Both the position numbers and the translations under genes were made by a program. Of a stretch of DNA of 62,413 nucleotides, positions 24,470 through 32,809 are shown in pieces. Numbering within the stretch: the first letter of the stretch is position 1; each line of letters begins with the position of its first letter. The notes beneath the pieces are model-generated. The model was not told where the DNA came from. It worked only from the letters and a program-made list of their open reading frames with translations, and ran no database searches. Origin of the DNA: Streptomyces fildesensis (lineage in GTDB: Bacteria; Actinomycetota; Actinomycetes; Streptomycetales; Streptomycetaceae); assembly GCF_016107395.1 (NCBI RefSeq), contig NZ_JAAIKO010000046.1, positions 1 through 62,413 of the forward strand, read 5' to 3'.

Positions 24470-25855
24470 ATGAACGGAACCCCCGCCCGACTGCATACGG
24501 GAAGTCATGATCTGCCCACCTCGCCGGCGCTGGACGCCTTCATGGGCGCCGGCTGGGCCGCCGCTCCGCTGCCCGACGGCACCCGCGTTCCCGCCTCGCA
24601 CCTCACCCCTGCCCGCCGCGACCGGCTCTCCGCCCGCTTCCCCGGCGAGCGGCTCGTCGTCCCCGCCGGGCAGCTCAAGGCCCGCTCCAACGACGACGAC
24701 TACCGCTTCCGCCCGCACAGTGCCTACGCCTGGCTCACCGGCCTGACCGGCGAGGACCAGCCCGGCAACGTCCTCGTCCTGGAGCCGTCCGGTCCCTCCG
24801 GGCACGAGGCCGTGCTGTATCTGCGGCCGCGCTCACCGCGCACCGAGGCCGGGTTCTACCGCGACCGCCGCTACGGGGAGTTCTGGGTCGGGCGCCGCCC
24901 CGACCTCGCGGAAGCCGAGCGGATGACCGGCATCCGGTGCGAGCACCTCGACGGGTTCGGCGCACTGCCGCCGGGCCGCGACGCCACGACGGACACCGAA
25001 CTCGCCAGTGCGCTCTCGGAGTTGCGGCTGGTGAAGGACGCGTGGGAGGTCGGCCAGCTGCAACTCGCCGTCGACCACACGGTCGCCGGCTTCGAGGACG
25101 CCGTACGGTCCCTGCCGCGCGCCCTGCGGCACGCGCGCGGCGAACGCTGGATCGAGGGGGCGTTCAACCAGCGCGCCCGCGCCGAGGGCAACGGCACCGG
25201 GTACAACACCATCGCCGCGTCCGGCGCGCACGCCTGCGTACTGCACTGGATACGCAACGACGGCGCGCTGGACCCCACGCAACTGCTGCTGCTCGACGCG
25301 GGCGTGGAGGCCGACACCCTCTACACCGCCGACGTCACCCGCACGCTGCCGCTGTCCGGCATCTTCTCCCCCGTCCAGCGCCAGCTGTACGAACTGGTCC
25401 TGGCGGCCCAGGACGCCGGTATCGCGGCCCTCAAACCCGGCGCCAGCTTCCGGGACTTCCACCTCGCGGGCATGCGCGTCATCGCCGAAGGGCTCGCCGA
25501 CTGGGGCGTGCTGCGGATCTCCGCCGACGAGGCGCTCGCCGAGGACAGCGGCCTCTACCGCCGCTACACGCTGTGCAACAGCGGCCACATGCTCGGCCTC
25601 GACGTGCACGACTGCGCCCAGGCCCGCGCCGAGACCTACCTCGACGCGGTACTGGAGGAGGGCCATGTCCTCACCGTCGAACCGGGCCTGTACCTCCAGC
25701 CCGACGACGAGACGCTGCCGCTGGAACTGCGCGGCATCGGCATCCGGATCGAGGACGACCTGGTCATCACGTCCGACGGGGCCCGCCTGATGTCGGGGGC
25801 ACTGCCGCGCGATGTCGCGGGGATCGAGAGCTGGATGGGCGAGCTGCTCGGTTAG
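24470..25855 (+). CDS. pepP: M24-family aminopeptidase (Xaa-Pro aminopeptidase type)
   Basis: This 461-residue cytosolic metallopeptidase removes N-terminal residues next to proline or hydroxyproline. It has an N-terminal creatinase-like domain followed by the pita-bread catalytic domain. The metal ligands fall in LLDAGVEADTLYTADVTRT, SGHMLGLDVHDC, LTVEPGLYL and GIGIRIEDDLVI. The ATG at 24470 follows AAGGAG. It is divergent from dppA and shares its operator region. This suits breakdown of imported proline-rich collagen peptides, which is an inference from context. Confidence 0.9.
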   Translation: MNGTPARLHTGSHDLPTSPALDAFMGAGWAAAPLPDGTRVPASHLTPARRDRLSARFPGERLVVPAGQLKARSNDDDYRFRPHSAYAWLTGLTGEDQPGNVLVLEPSGPSGHEAVLYLRPRSPRTEAGFYRDRRYGEFWVGRRPDLAEAERMTGIRCEHLDGFGALPPGRDATTDTELASALSELRLVKDAWEVGQLQLAVDHTVAGFEDAVRSLPRALRHARGERWIEGAFNQRARAEGNGTGYNTIAASGAHACVLHWIRNDGALDPTQLLLLDAGVEADTLYTADVTRTLPLSGIFSPVQRQLYELVLAAQDAGIAALKPGASFRDFHLAGMRVIAEGLADWGVLRISADEALAEDSGLYRRYTLCNSGHMLGLDVHDCAQARAETYLDAVLEEGHVLTVEPGLYLQPDDETLPLELRGIGIRIEDDLVITSDGARLMSGALPRDVAGIESWMGELLG

Positions 25856-25862
25856 CGGGGGC

Positions 25863-25896
25863 GCCCTGCGGGGCTTTCGCCCTCGCCCCGCAGGGC
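25863..25896. terminator. Bidirectional terminator between pepP and gntR
   Basis: An exact 11-bp stem (25863-25873 with 25886-25896) with a 12-base loop lies between the convergent ends of the peptidase and the GntR regulator genes. Confidence 0.75.
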
Positions 25897-25903
25897 AACC
25901 GGC

Positions 25904-26626
25904 CTAAGCCTTGCCGAGCTTGCGCTTGAGGACCGGCTCCGGCTTCGCCGCGGCCGGCTCCTCCTTGCCCACCGCCCACAGCGACCGCACATGCCCGAGG
26001 TGCCGGGCCATGCACTCCTCCGCGGCCTCCGCGTCCCCGAAAATCATCAGGTCGAGCAGCTCGATGTGCTCCTCGGCCGACGAGACCAGCTCGCCGCGCT
26101 CGTCCAGCCGCGTCAGCCCGTACAGCCGGGAGCGCTTGCGGAGATCGCCGACGGCCTCGACCAGCCGCTCGTTCCCGGCCAGGCCGAGGAGGGTGAGGTG
26201 GAAACGGCGGTCGGCCTCCAGATAGCCGATGAGGTCGTGCGCCCGGGCGGCGGCGACGATCTCCTCGGCGGCCGGCCGCAGTTCCTCCAGCTGTTCCGGG
26301 GTGGCGGTGCGGGTGACCCGGCCGACGGTCGGGACCTCGATGAGGGCGCGGATCTCGGTGTACTGGTCGAGGTCGCGCTCGTTCATCTCGGTGACCCGGA
26401 AGCCCTTGTTGCGCACCGGTTCGACCAGGCCCTCGCGCGCCAGGTCGAGCATCGCCTCACGCACCGGGGTGGCGGAGATGCCGAAGTCCGCGGCGAGGGC
26501 GGGCGCCGAGTAGACCACGCCGGGGCGCAGTTCACCGGCGATGAGCGCGGCACGCAGGGCGTGGCCCACCTGATCGCGCAGCCGCTCCTGCGCTGTGATC
26601 AGGTTGCGCTGCTTCAGGTCACCCAT
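25904..26626 (-). CDS. GntR/FadR-type (FCD domain) transcriptional regulator
   Basis: This 240-residue regulator has an N-terminal winged helix (QRNLITAQERLRDQVGHALRAALIAGELRPG, then GISATPVREAMLDLAREGLVE). A helical FCD ligand domain contains the metal/ligand histidines in AHDLIGYLEADRRFHLTLL and AEEHIELLDLM. The ATG at 26626 follows GGAGG. It is the last gene of the hydroxyproline operon and has a predicted operator just upstream. GntR proteins control hydroxyproline genes in rhizobia (HypR), so a repressor relieved by hydroxyproline or an intermediate is the likely role. Confidence 0.88.
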   Translation of the reverse strand: MGDLKQRNLITAQERLRDQVGHALRAALIAGELRPGVVYSAPALAADFGISATPVREAMLDLAREGLVEPVRNKGFRVTEMNERDLDQYTEIRALIEVPTVGRVTRTATPEQLEELRPAAEEIVAAARAHDLIGYLEADRRFHLTLLGLAGNERLVEAVGDLRKRSRLYGLTRLDERGELVSSAEEHIELLDLMIFGDAEAAEECMARHLGHVRSLWAVGKEEPAAAKPEPVLKRKLGKA

Positions 26627-26664
26627 CGCTGTTCCTCCGTCATCGCGCGGAGCTCCAGCGTACA

Positions 26665-26673
26665 ATGTCACGT
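26665..26673. promoter_or_regulatory. GntR-type operator overlapping the stop of the cyclodeaminase gene
   Basis: ATGTCACGT, one mismatch from ATGTCACAT, covers the stop codon of the upstream gene and lies about 40 bases before the gntR ATG. It would allow autoregulation. The binding is predicted only. Confidence 0.5.
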
Positions 26674-27597
26674 TGCTTTCGCGGCCCGGAAGATCTCAGC
26701 AGCTACGGCGAGATCCTGCCACGCCATACCCGTGCCCTTGAAGAAGCGCGGGCGGCCCGCTTCAGGGCGCAGCCGGCCGGCGACGAGGTCGGCGAGGGTG
26801 CCCGCGAGATCCTCCGGCCGGTAGGCGCCCTCCGCGATCGGGACCAGGATGTCCCCCGCCTCGCGCAGCGCGGCCGACCGCGCCTCGACGACGACGGTGG
26901 CCCGGGTCACCAGCGCGGTGTCGGTCTCGCGGGCCGACGCTTCGTGCGAGCCGACGGCGACCACGGTCGTGTGCCCGGCGACGGTGCTGCCGTCGAACAG
27001 CGGAGTGCGGGCCGTGGTGCAGCAGATCACCAGGTCGGCCTTGGCCACCGCGTCGGGTCCGCCGGTCACGGCGTCCAGTCCGAGCCGGCGGGCGTGGGCC
27101 ACCAGCGCCTGCGCGGGCTCGGGCCTGCGGGCGACCACGGTGAGCCGGGTCAGCGGCCGGACCGCGAGGGCCGCCGCCAGGTGCCCGTACGCCTGCGGTC
27201 CCGCTCCGAACAGGACGAGGTGCGAGGCGTCGGGCACGGCCAGGTGGCGGATCGCGACGGCGGACACCGCCGGGGTGCGCAGCGAGGTGAGGGCGGGCCC
27301 GTCGAGCAGCGCGACCGGCTGGAGGGTCGCGCCGTCGAGGAGGAGGTAGCTGCCGGTGATCCGGGGCAGCCCGCGGGCCGGGTTGCCCGGCGCCACCCCG
27401 GCGATCTTCACTCCAGCGAAGTCCTTCGTGGCGGCGGGCATCAGCAGCAACTCGCCGGCCGGGACCGGGACGCCGGTGCGCGGCGGCCCGGTCTCCGGGT
27501 CGAGCCCGCCGCGCAGCACCGCTTCGACGGCGTCCGCCGCGTCGGCGGGCCCGAGGAGCCGGGCGATGGCGGTGGCGTCGAGGTGCGGCAGTGTCAC
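26668..27597 (-). CDS. Ornithine cyclodeaminase/mu-crystallin family enzyme
   Basis: This 309-residue NAD(P)-dependent enzyme contains LLLMPAATKDFAGVKIAGVAPGN, the substrate lysine region of the family. Its Rossmann nucleotide site is HLVLFGAGPQAYGHLAAA. In hydroxyproline gene clusters such proteins act as delta-1-pyrroline-2-carboxylate reductases or remain unassigned (HypZ/LhpI type). Alternatives are ornithine cyclodeaminase or an alanine/imine dehydrogenase. The GTG at 27597 is chosen where homology begins; its ribosome binding site is weak. It follows the epimerase gene by 88 bases on the same strand. Confidence 0.85.
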   Translation of the reverse strand: MTLPHLDATAIARLLGPADAADAVEAVLRGGLDPETGPPRTGVPVPAGELLLMPAATKDFAGVKIAGVAPGNPARGLPRITGSYLLLDGATLQPVALLDGPALTSLRTPAVSAVAIRHLAVPDASHLVLFGAGPQAYGHLAAALAVRPLTRLTVVARRPEPAQALVAHARRLGLDAVTGGPDAVAKADLVICCTTARTPLFDGSTVAGHTTVVAVGSHEASARETDTALVTRATVVVEARSAALREAGDILVPIAEGAYRPEDLAGTLADLVAGRLRPEAGRPRFFKGTGMAWQDLAVAAEIFRAAKAT

Positions 27598-27685
27598 AGC
27601 GGTGGTCCCGTTCCCGGAAGGTCGTCGGAGGGCGGCACCGCGGCCCGGTGAGCCCCTTCCTCCCGACCGTACCCGCCGTCGGTGA

Positions 27686-28687
27686 TCACAGCAGGAACCC
27701 GCCGGGGAAGGGGTCGGACGGGTCGAGGAAGTACTGGGAGGTGCCGGTGATCCAGGCGCGGCCGGTGACCGTGGGCACCACGGCGGGCAGCCCGCCGACC
27801 GTGGTCTCCTCGACGAGCCGGCCGGTGAAGAACGTTCCGATGAAGGACTCGTTGACGAAGTCGGTGTGCAGCGGGAGTTCACCACGCGCGTGCAGCTGCG
27901 CCATCCGCGCCGAGGTGCCGGTGCCGCACGGCGAGCGGTCGAACCAGCCGGGGTGGATGGCCATCGCGTGCCGGGACAGCCGCGCGTCGGAGCCGGGGGC
28001 GATCAGCTGGACGTGCTTGACCCCGTTGATGTCCGGGTCCTCCGGGTGCACCGGCCGGTCCGCCGCGTTGATGGCCTCCATGACGGCGAGCCCGGCGGCG
28101 AGGATGTCGTTCTTGCGCTCCCGGTCGAAGGGCAGCCCGAGGTCGGCCAGCGGCAGCATCGCGTAGAAGTTGCCCCCGTAGGCGAGGTCGTAGGTGAGCG
28201 TCCCGTGGCCGGGGACGTCGACCTTGAGGTCCAGGCCGGCGGAGAACGCCGGGACGTTCCGGAGGGTGACGGCGGTGGCCTCCCCGTCCTCGACCTGGAC
28301 GTCGACGGTGACGAGCCCGGCGGGGGTGTCCAGCCGGACGGTGGTGACCGGTTCGGTGACCGGCACCATCCCGGTCTCGACGAGGACGGTGGCGACGCCG
28401 ATGGTGCCGTGGCCGCACATCGGGAGGTAGCCGGAGACCTCGATGTACAGCACCCCGTAGTCCGCGTCGGGCCGCGTCGGCGGCTGCAGGATCGCGCCGC
28501 TCATCGACGAGTGCCCGCGCGGCTCGTACATCAGCAGCGTGCGCACCCGGTCGTGGTGCTCCATGAAGTACAGCCGGCGCTCGGCCATCGTGGCGCCGGG
28601 GATGACGCCCACGCCGCCGGTGATGACGCGGGTCGGCATGCCTTCGGTGTGCGAGTCGACGGCGTGGTAGATGTTCCGGCTGCGCAA
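27686..28687 (-). CDS. 4-hydroxyproline 2-epimerase (proline racemase family)
   Basis: This 333-residue cofactor-independent enzyme converts trans-4-hydroxy-L-proline to cis-4-hydroxy-D-proline. Both catalytic cysteines are present, in SGYLPMCGHGTIG near residue 90 and DRSPCGTGTSARMA near residue 250. This separates it from trans-3-hydroxyproline dehydratases, which lack the second. The TTG start is supported by GGAGG five bases upstream. The preceding stretch GAILQPPTRPD matches the hydroxyproline epimerase branch better than proline racemases. It lies between the DHDPS-family gene and the cyclodeaminase-family gene. Confidence 0.88.
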   Translation of the reverse strand: MRSRNIYHAVDSHTEGMPTRVITGGVGVIPGATMAERRLYFMEHHDRVRTLLMYEPRGHSSMSGAILQPPTRPDADYGVLYIEVSGYLPMCGHGTIGVATVLVETGMVPVTEPVTTVRLDTPAGLVTVDVQVEDGEATAVTLRNVPAFSAGLDLKVDVPGHGTLTYDLAYGGNFYAMLPLADLGLPFDRERKNDILAAGLAVMEAINAADRPVHPEDPDINGVKHVQLIAPGSDARLSRHAMAIHPGWFDRSPCGTGTSARMAQLHARGELPLHTDFVNESFIGTFFTGRLVEETTVGGLPAVVPTVTGRAWITGTSQYFLDPSDPFPGGFLL

Positions 28688-28711
28688 GGGGTCCTCCTTC
28701 TCGTCGGAGTT

Positions 28712-28783
28712 CTCGTTGACTGGCTCATTGGCCAGCTCGTTGGCCAGCCCGTCGGCCAGCCCGTCGGCCTGCTCGTGGGTCAG
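28712..28783. repeat. Six 12-bp tandem repeats over the deaminase stop codon
   Basis: Six copies of a 12-base unit, C(T/C)CGT(T/C)GGCCAG with small changes, fill the gap between the DHDPS-family gene and the epimerase gene. The outermost unit covers the stop codon at 28780-28782. The unit length is a multiple of three. Confidence 0.75.
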
Positions 28784-29688
28784 CCGAGTCCTTCGGCCAT
28801 CGCCTTCTCGGTCGCGGCGCGGACCACGGCCTCGATGTCGGCCGGGAGCGGGGAGCGCGGCGGACGGACCGGGCCGCCGGGCCGGCCCACGAGGTCCATG
28901 GACACCTTGATGGCCTGGACGAACTCGGGCTTGGAGTCCCAGCGCAGCAGCGGGTGCAGCGCGCGGTAGAGCGGCACGGCGGTGTCGAGGTCGCCGGAGA
29001 GCGCCGCCCGGTACAGGGTGGCGCAGGCCTCGGGGAACGCGTTGGGGTAGCCCGCGATCCAGCCCACGGCGCCCGCGATGCCGAGTTCGAGCAGGACGTC
29101 GTCGGCCCCGACCAACAGATCCAGTCCGGGGGCGAGTTCGGCGATCTCGTAGGCCCGGCGGACATCGCCGGTGAACTCCTTGACCGCGACGATGCTGCCC
29201 TCGTTGTAGAGCTCGGCGAGCAGCTGCGGAGTGAGGTCGACCTTGGTGTCGTACGGGTTGTTGTACGCGACGACCGGCAGCCCGGCCCTGGCCACCTCGG
29301 CGTAGTGCGCGCGCACCGCCCGCTCGTCGGCGCGGTAGGCGTTGGGCGGCAGCAGCAGGACGGAGCCGGCACCGGCCTCTCCGGCCTGTTCGGCCCAGCG
29401 GCGGGCCTCGTCGCTGCCGTAGGCGGCGACACCGGGCATGACGCGGTCCCCGTCACCGGCCGCCTCGACGGCGGTACGGACGACCCGGGCCCGCTCGTCG
29501 TCGGTCAGGGTCTGGTACTCCCCCAGGGAGCCGTTGGGAACGACACCGTCGCAGCCGGACTCGATGAGCCAGGCGACGTGCTCGGCGTAACCGTCGTGGT
29601 CCACGCGCAGGTCGGCATGGAACGGGAGGGCGGTGGCGACCATGATGCCGTGCCAGGGCTGGTCGCGGGGCGGGGTGTTCGTGGTCAC
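28780..29688 (-). CDS. DHDPS-family lyase, probable pyrroline-4-hydroxy-2-carboxylate deaminase
   Basis: This 302-residue aldolase-type TIM barrel has the Schiff-base lysine in IVAVKEFTGDVRRA and the catalytic tyrosine in LPVVAYNNPYDTK. The site that reads GTTGE in DHDPS proper is here PNGSLGEYQTL, so the substrate differs. In hydroxyproline clusters this member (HypD/LhpC) turns delta-1-pyrroline-4-hydroxy-2-carboxylate into alpha-ketoglutarate semialdehyde. GTG start with GGGAG seven bases upstream. It is the first gene after the promoter and operator at 29709-29745. Confidence 0.85.
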   Translation of the reverse strand: MTTNTPPRDQPWHGIMVATALPFHADLRVDHDGYAEHVAWLIESGCDGVVPNGSLGEYQTLTDDERARVVRTAVEAAGDGDRVMPGVAAYGSDEARRWAEQAGEAGAGSVLLLPPNAYRADERAVRAHYAEVARAGLPVVAYNNPYDTKVDLTPQLLAELYNEGSIVAVKEFTGDVRRAYEIAELAPGLDLLVGADDVLLELGIAGAVGWIAGYPNAFPEACATLYRAALSGDLDTAVPLYRALHPLLRWDSKPEFVQAIKVSMDLVGRPGGPVRPPRSPLPADIEAVVRAATEKAMAEGLG

Positions 29689-29708
29689 GGTGGTTCTCCC
29701 TTAGTGAG

Positions 29709-29745
29709 ATGTGACATTTTACTGTGTCGTGGACGGAGACCACAA
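29709..29745 (-). promoter_or_regulatory. Predicted promoter and GntR-type operator of the deaminase-epimerase operon
   Basis: A perfect 9-base palindromic site ATGTGACAT (29709-29717) overlaps a -10 box TAAAAT (29721-29716). An 18-base spacer and TTGTGG (29745-29740) lie upstream. A bound repressor would cover the transcription start. Confidence 0.6.
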
Positions 29746-29782
29746 GAGGCTCACCGAGGAGAGTCCTACGGTTCTTCCGTGC

Positions 29783-31300
29783 TCACGAGCGGGGCGGCCC
29801 GTCCGGACCGGACAGAGCCGCCGGTCGGGACAGGGCGGCCAGCGGAACGGGACACGACAGCGGTCGGCGGTCGGGGCCGGCGTCCGCATCTGCGTCTGCG
29901 TCCGCATCTGCGTCTGCGTCTGCGTGCGAGTCGGCGCGCGCCAGGCAGTCGACCGCCGGGCCGCACATCCGGCCCTGGCACCAACCCATCCCGGCGCGGG
30001 TGAACAGCTTGACGGTGCGGGCGTCATGGGCGCCGAGATCGGTGACCGCCGCGCGGACCTCCCCTGCGGAGACCTCCTCGCAACGGCACACATCGGTGTC
30101 GTCGCTCAGCCAGTCCGGCCAGCCGGGGCCCGGCCGGTGGGCGGCGGCCATGACCGCCGCGAAGGCCCGCAGCCGGGCTCGGGTACGGCGCAGCGCGACC
30201 GCCCGCCGGGCGTCGGGGCGTACCGCGGAACGCGACACGGCCGCGATGGCGAAGGCCGCCAGTTCCCCCTCGGCGAGGGCGAGTTGGGCGCCGCCCACTC
30301 CTCCGGCCTCGCCGGCCGCCCAGACGCCGGGCACCGAGGTCCGCTGGCTGTCGTCGAGAGCGAGCGCGTACGTGCCGTCGGGGGTGCGGTGGGTGGCGCA
30401 GCCGAGTCCGGTGGCCAGCTCCAGCTGCGGCACCAGACCGTGGCCCACCGCGAGCGCGTCGCAGGCGATGCGGCGGCCGGTGCCCGGCACGGGACGCCAG
30501 TCGCGGTCCAGCCGGGAGACGGTGACGGCCTCCACCCGGTCGGTGCCGTGAGCCTCGGTCACCGCGCTGCGGGTGCGCGGGCGCAGGCCGTGGCGCAGCA
30601 GGGCGGCGCCGTGCACCGCGCCTTCGAGCAGCTTGCCGGGGTTGGCGGCCAGCGTCCGGGGGCTTCCGGCGTACGCGGTGTACCCGGCCGCCTCGACGAC
30701 GGCGGGCACCTTCGCGCCCGCGGCGGCCAGCGAGCCGGCGACCGCCAGCAGCAGCGGGCCGCTGCCCGCGACGACGATCCGCCGTCCGGGCAGCACCAGG
30801 CCGGACTTGAGCATCGCCTGGGCGCCACCCGCACCGACCACCCCGGGCAGCGTCCAGCCGGGGAACGGCAGTTGGCGCTCGTAGGAGCCGGTGGCCAGCA
30901 GCAGTGCGCGTGACGTCACGGCCGCCCGGCCCTGCTCCGGCCCGTCAGGACCGGTCACGGCATGCACCGTCCACGCCGTCGAACTGCCGCGTTCCACCGT
31001 CCACACATGGTGGTGGGTCAGGTGCCGGACCTTGCCGGTCCCGGTGTGCCGGCCGAGCCGTCGCACCAGCGCGGCGAAGGCGGCCCAGCCGTGGTGCAGC
31101 GCCTCGGGGCGCGCGGCGCCGAGTCCCGGCGCGGGATGGCGGTAGTACTGACCGCCGGGGGCGGCGGCCGCGTCGAGCACGACGACGCTCAGCCCGAGAT
31201 CGGCCGCGGCCACGGCGGCCGAGAGCCCGGCGGGGCCCGCGCCCACGATCGCGAGGTCGTACTCCGGAGGTACCGGCGGCTCAGACGGCGAGATCGGCAC
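29783..31300 (-). CDS. FAD/NAD(P)-binding oxidoreductase with BFD 2Fe-2S domain (hydroxyproline oxidase alpha-like subunit)
   Basis: This 505-residue flavoprotein has an N-terminal dinucleotide site YDLAIVGAGPAGLSAAVAA and a second one at GRRIVVAGSGPLLLAVAGSL. A C-terminal BFD-like cluster follows (DVCRCEEVSAGEVRAAV, then GMGWCQGRMCGP). This is the architecture of the HypX/SoxA-alpha-like subunit of multi-part amine and D-hydroxyproline dehydrogenases. The GTG start overlaps the 2Fe-2S protein gene by 20 bases. The tail after residue 450 is an aspartate-alanine run coded by a tandem repeat, followed by a proline/serine-rich end, and is probably not needed for catalysis. Confidence 0.85.
   Translation of the reverse strand: MPISPSEPPVPPEYDLAIVGAGPAGLSAAVAAADLGLSVVVLDAAAAPGGQYYRHPAPGLGAARPEALHHGWAAFAALVRRLGRHTGTGKVRHLTHHHVWTVERGSSTAWTVHAVTGPDGPEQGRAAVTSRALLLATGSYERQLPFPGWTLPGVVGAGGAQAMLKSGLVLPGRRIVVAGSGPLLLAVAGSLAAAGAKVPAVVEAAGYTAYAGSPRTLAANPGKLLEGAVHGAALLRHGLRPRTRSAVTEAHGTDRVEAVTVSRLDRDWRPVPGTGRRIACDALAVGHGLVPQLELATGLGCATHRTPDGTYALALDDSQRTSVPGVWAAGEAGGVGGAQLALAEGELAAFAIAAVSRSAVRPDARRAVALRRTRARLRAFAAVMAAAHRPGPGWPDWLSDDTDVCRCEEVSAGEVRAAVTDLGAHDARTVKLFTRAGMGWCQGRMCGPAVDCLARADSHADADADADADADADAGPDRRPLSCPVPLAALSRPAALSGPDGPPRS
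29881..29926. repeat. Coding tandem repeat for an Asp-Ala tail
   Basis: Repeated GCATCTGCGTCT-type 6/12-base units encode HADADADADADADADAG in the C-terminal tail of the oxidoreductase. Purine/pyrimidine periodicity makes it prone to slippage. Confidence 0.7.
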
Positions 31301-31601
31301 GGCCGTGGCCCTCCTGCGTGGTGACGAGATCGCCCGGACGGGCCGGGACCAGGCAGGCCCGCTGGTTCGGGGCGCCGTTGACGGTGGCGAGGCAGTCGAA
31401 GCAGGAGCCGATGCCGCAGAAGGCGCCGCGCGGGCGGCCGTTCACCCGGGTGGTACGCCAGGCGAGGATGCCGGCCGACCACAGGGCGGCGGCGATGCTC
31501 TGGCCCGGCAGCGCGGGCAGGACGCGGCCGTCCATCGTGATCTCGAACGACGGCTCGGGGGTGGCCCCGGCCAGCTCGACGGGGTTACGCGCCATCGTCA
31601 T
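31281..31601 (-). CDS. Small (2Fe-2S)-binding protein (oxidase gamma-like subunit)
   Basis: This 106-residue Fer2_4-type protein carries the cluster motif FCGIGSCFDCLATVNG near residues 60-75 with an upstream ARPGDLVTTQ-type end. Such a protein sits between the flavoprotein subunits in hydroxyproline and opine dehydrogenase complexes and passes electrons. The ATG overlaps the DAO stop as ATGA; a second ATG two codons later has better spacing to GAGAGG. Its own stop lies inside the start of the downstream oxidoreductase gene. Confidence 0.88.
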   Translation of the reverse strand: MTMARNPVELAGATPEPSFEITMDGRVLPALPGQSIAAALWSAGILAWRTTRVNGRPRGAFCGIGSCFDCLATVNGAPNQRACLVPARPGDLVTTQEGHGRADLAV

Positions 31602-32803
31602 GTCCTCTCGGGTCCGCGGGTCCGCCCGGTTCCCCGCCGGGAATCGGGTCCGCGGCGGGAAAAGCGGTCGGGGCGGAACGGTGCCAGGTCCAGGGCGGGC
31701 CGCTGGCCCCGGATCGCGGCGGTGAGCAGCAGTCCGGTCGCGGGCGCGAGTCCGATGCCTGCGCCCTCGTGGCCACAGGCGTGGAAGAGGCCGGGGGCGC
31801 GCGGGTCGGGCCCGATCGCGGGCAGATGGTCCGGCAGATAGGGCCGGAAGCCGTGATAGGCGCGCATCACCCGGACCCCGGCCAGCACCGGGAAGAGCCC
31901 GGCGGCCCCGGCCGCGAGCCGGCGCAGCACCTCGACCCGCAGCGTCCGGTCGAAGCCCACCCGCTCCCGGCTGGCGCCGATGAGCACCGGTCCCGAGGGG
32001 GTGCCCTCGACCACCGGTGACGTCTGCAGGGCCGCGGAGCCGCTCGCCACATCGGCGAAGTAGTCGGCGGCGTAGACCTTGTGCCGGACGATGCGGGGCA
32101 GCGGTTCCGTGACGAGGACGAAGCCGCGCCGGGGCATGACCGGCAGGTCCACCCCGGCCAACGCGGCGAGTTCGCCGCCCCAGGTGCCGGCCGCGTTGAC
32201 CACGGCGGGTGCCGACAGTTCACCGCGGTCGGTGCGCACCCCGCGGACCGCGCCGCCAGGGCCGGTCAGGACGGCGGTGACCTCTTCGCCGAGACACAGC
32301 AGCGCGCCGGCGCGCCGGGCGGCGCGCAGCAGATGGGCGGCGGCCAGGGCGGGCTGGACCTGGGCGTCCTGCGGGTAGTGGAAGGCGCCGGCGAGGCCGG
32401 GCGCCAGATGCGGTTCGAACTCGTGCAGCCGGTCCGCCGGCACCCGGGCCGCGGTGACACCCGCTGCCGTCTGCTGGGCCGCGAACGTGCTCAGGGCGTC
32501 CAGGCGGGCCTCGTCGGACGCTACGACGAGGCCGCCCTTGGACTCGAACTCGATCTCCGGTGGGAGTTCGTCGGCGAGCTCGCGCCAGAGCCTGGTGGAC
32601 AGCAGCGCAAGGTCGAGTTCAGGGCCGGGCTCCTTGTCGGAGACCAGCAGATTGCCTTCACCGGCGCCCGTGGTGCCGCCCGCGACGGAGCCGCGGTCGA
32701 CCACGGCGACGGACAGTCCGGACCGGGAGGCGTAGTAGGCGCAGGCCGCGCCGACCACCCCGGCCCCGACGATGACGACGTCCAGCGAGTGTCTCGTGGG
32801 CAC
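31598..32803 (-). CDS. DAO-family FAD oxidoreductase (D-hydroxyproline oxidase beta-like subunit)
   Basis: This 401-residue flavoenzyme has a first FAD motif, LDVVIVGAGVVGAACAYYASRSGLSVAVVD, and a GGTTGAGEGNLLVSDKEPGPEL segment. The C-terminal FAD contact is FHACGHEGAGIGLAPATG. It should oxidise cis-4-hydroxy-D-proline at C2, passing electrons to the iron-sulphur partners. The GTG at 32803 has no Shine-Dalgarno; the predicted -10 box ends seven bases upstream, so the mRNA is probably leaderless. The last 30 residues are arginine/proline-rich and low in complexity. It is first in the operon DAO-2Fe2S-BFD oxidoreductase. Confidence 0.87.
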   Translation of the reverse strand: MPTRHSLDVVIVGAGVVGAACAYYASRSGLSVAVVDRGSVAGGTTGAGEGNLLVSDKEPGPELDLALLSTRLWRELADELPPEIEFESKGGLVVASDEARLDALSTFAAQQTAAGVTAARVPADRLHEFEPHLAPGLAGAFHYPQDAQVQPALAAAHLLRAARRAGALLCLGEEVTAVLTGPGGAVRGVRTDRGELSAPAVVNAAGTWGGELAALAGVDLPVMPRRGFVLVTEPLPRIVRHKVYAADYFADVASGSAALQTSPVVEGTPSGPVLIGASRERVGFDRTLRVEVLRRLAAGAAGLFPVLAGVRVMRAYHGFRPYLPDHLPAIGPDPRAPGLFHACGHEGAGIGLAPATGLLLTAAIRGQRPALDLAPFRPDRFSRRGPDSRRGTGRTRGPERT

Positions 32804-32809
32804 GACAGT

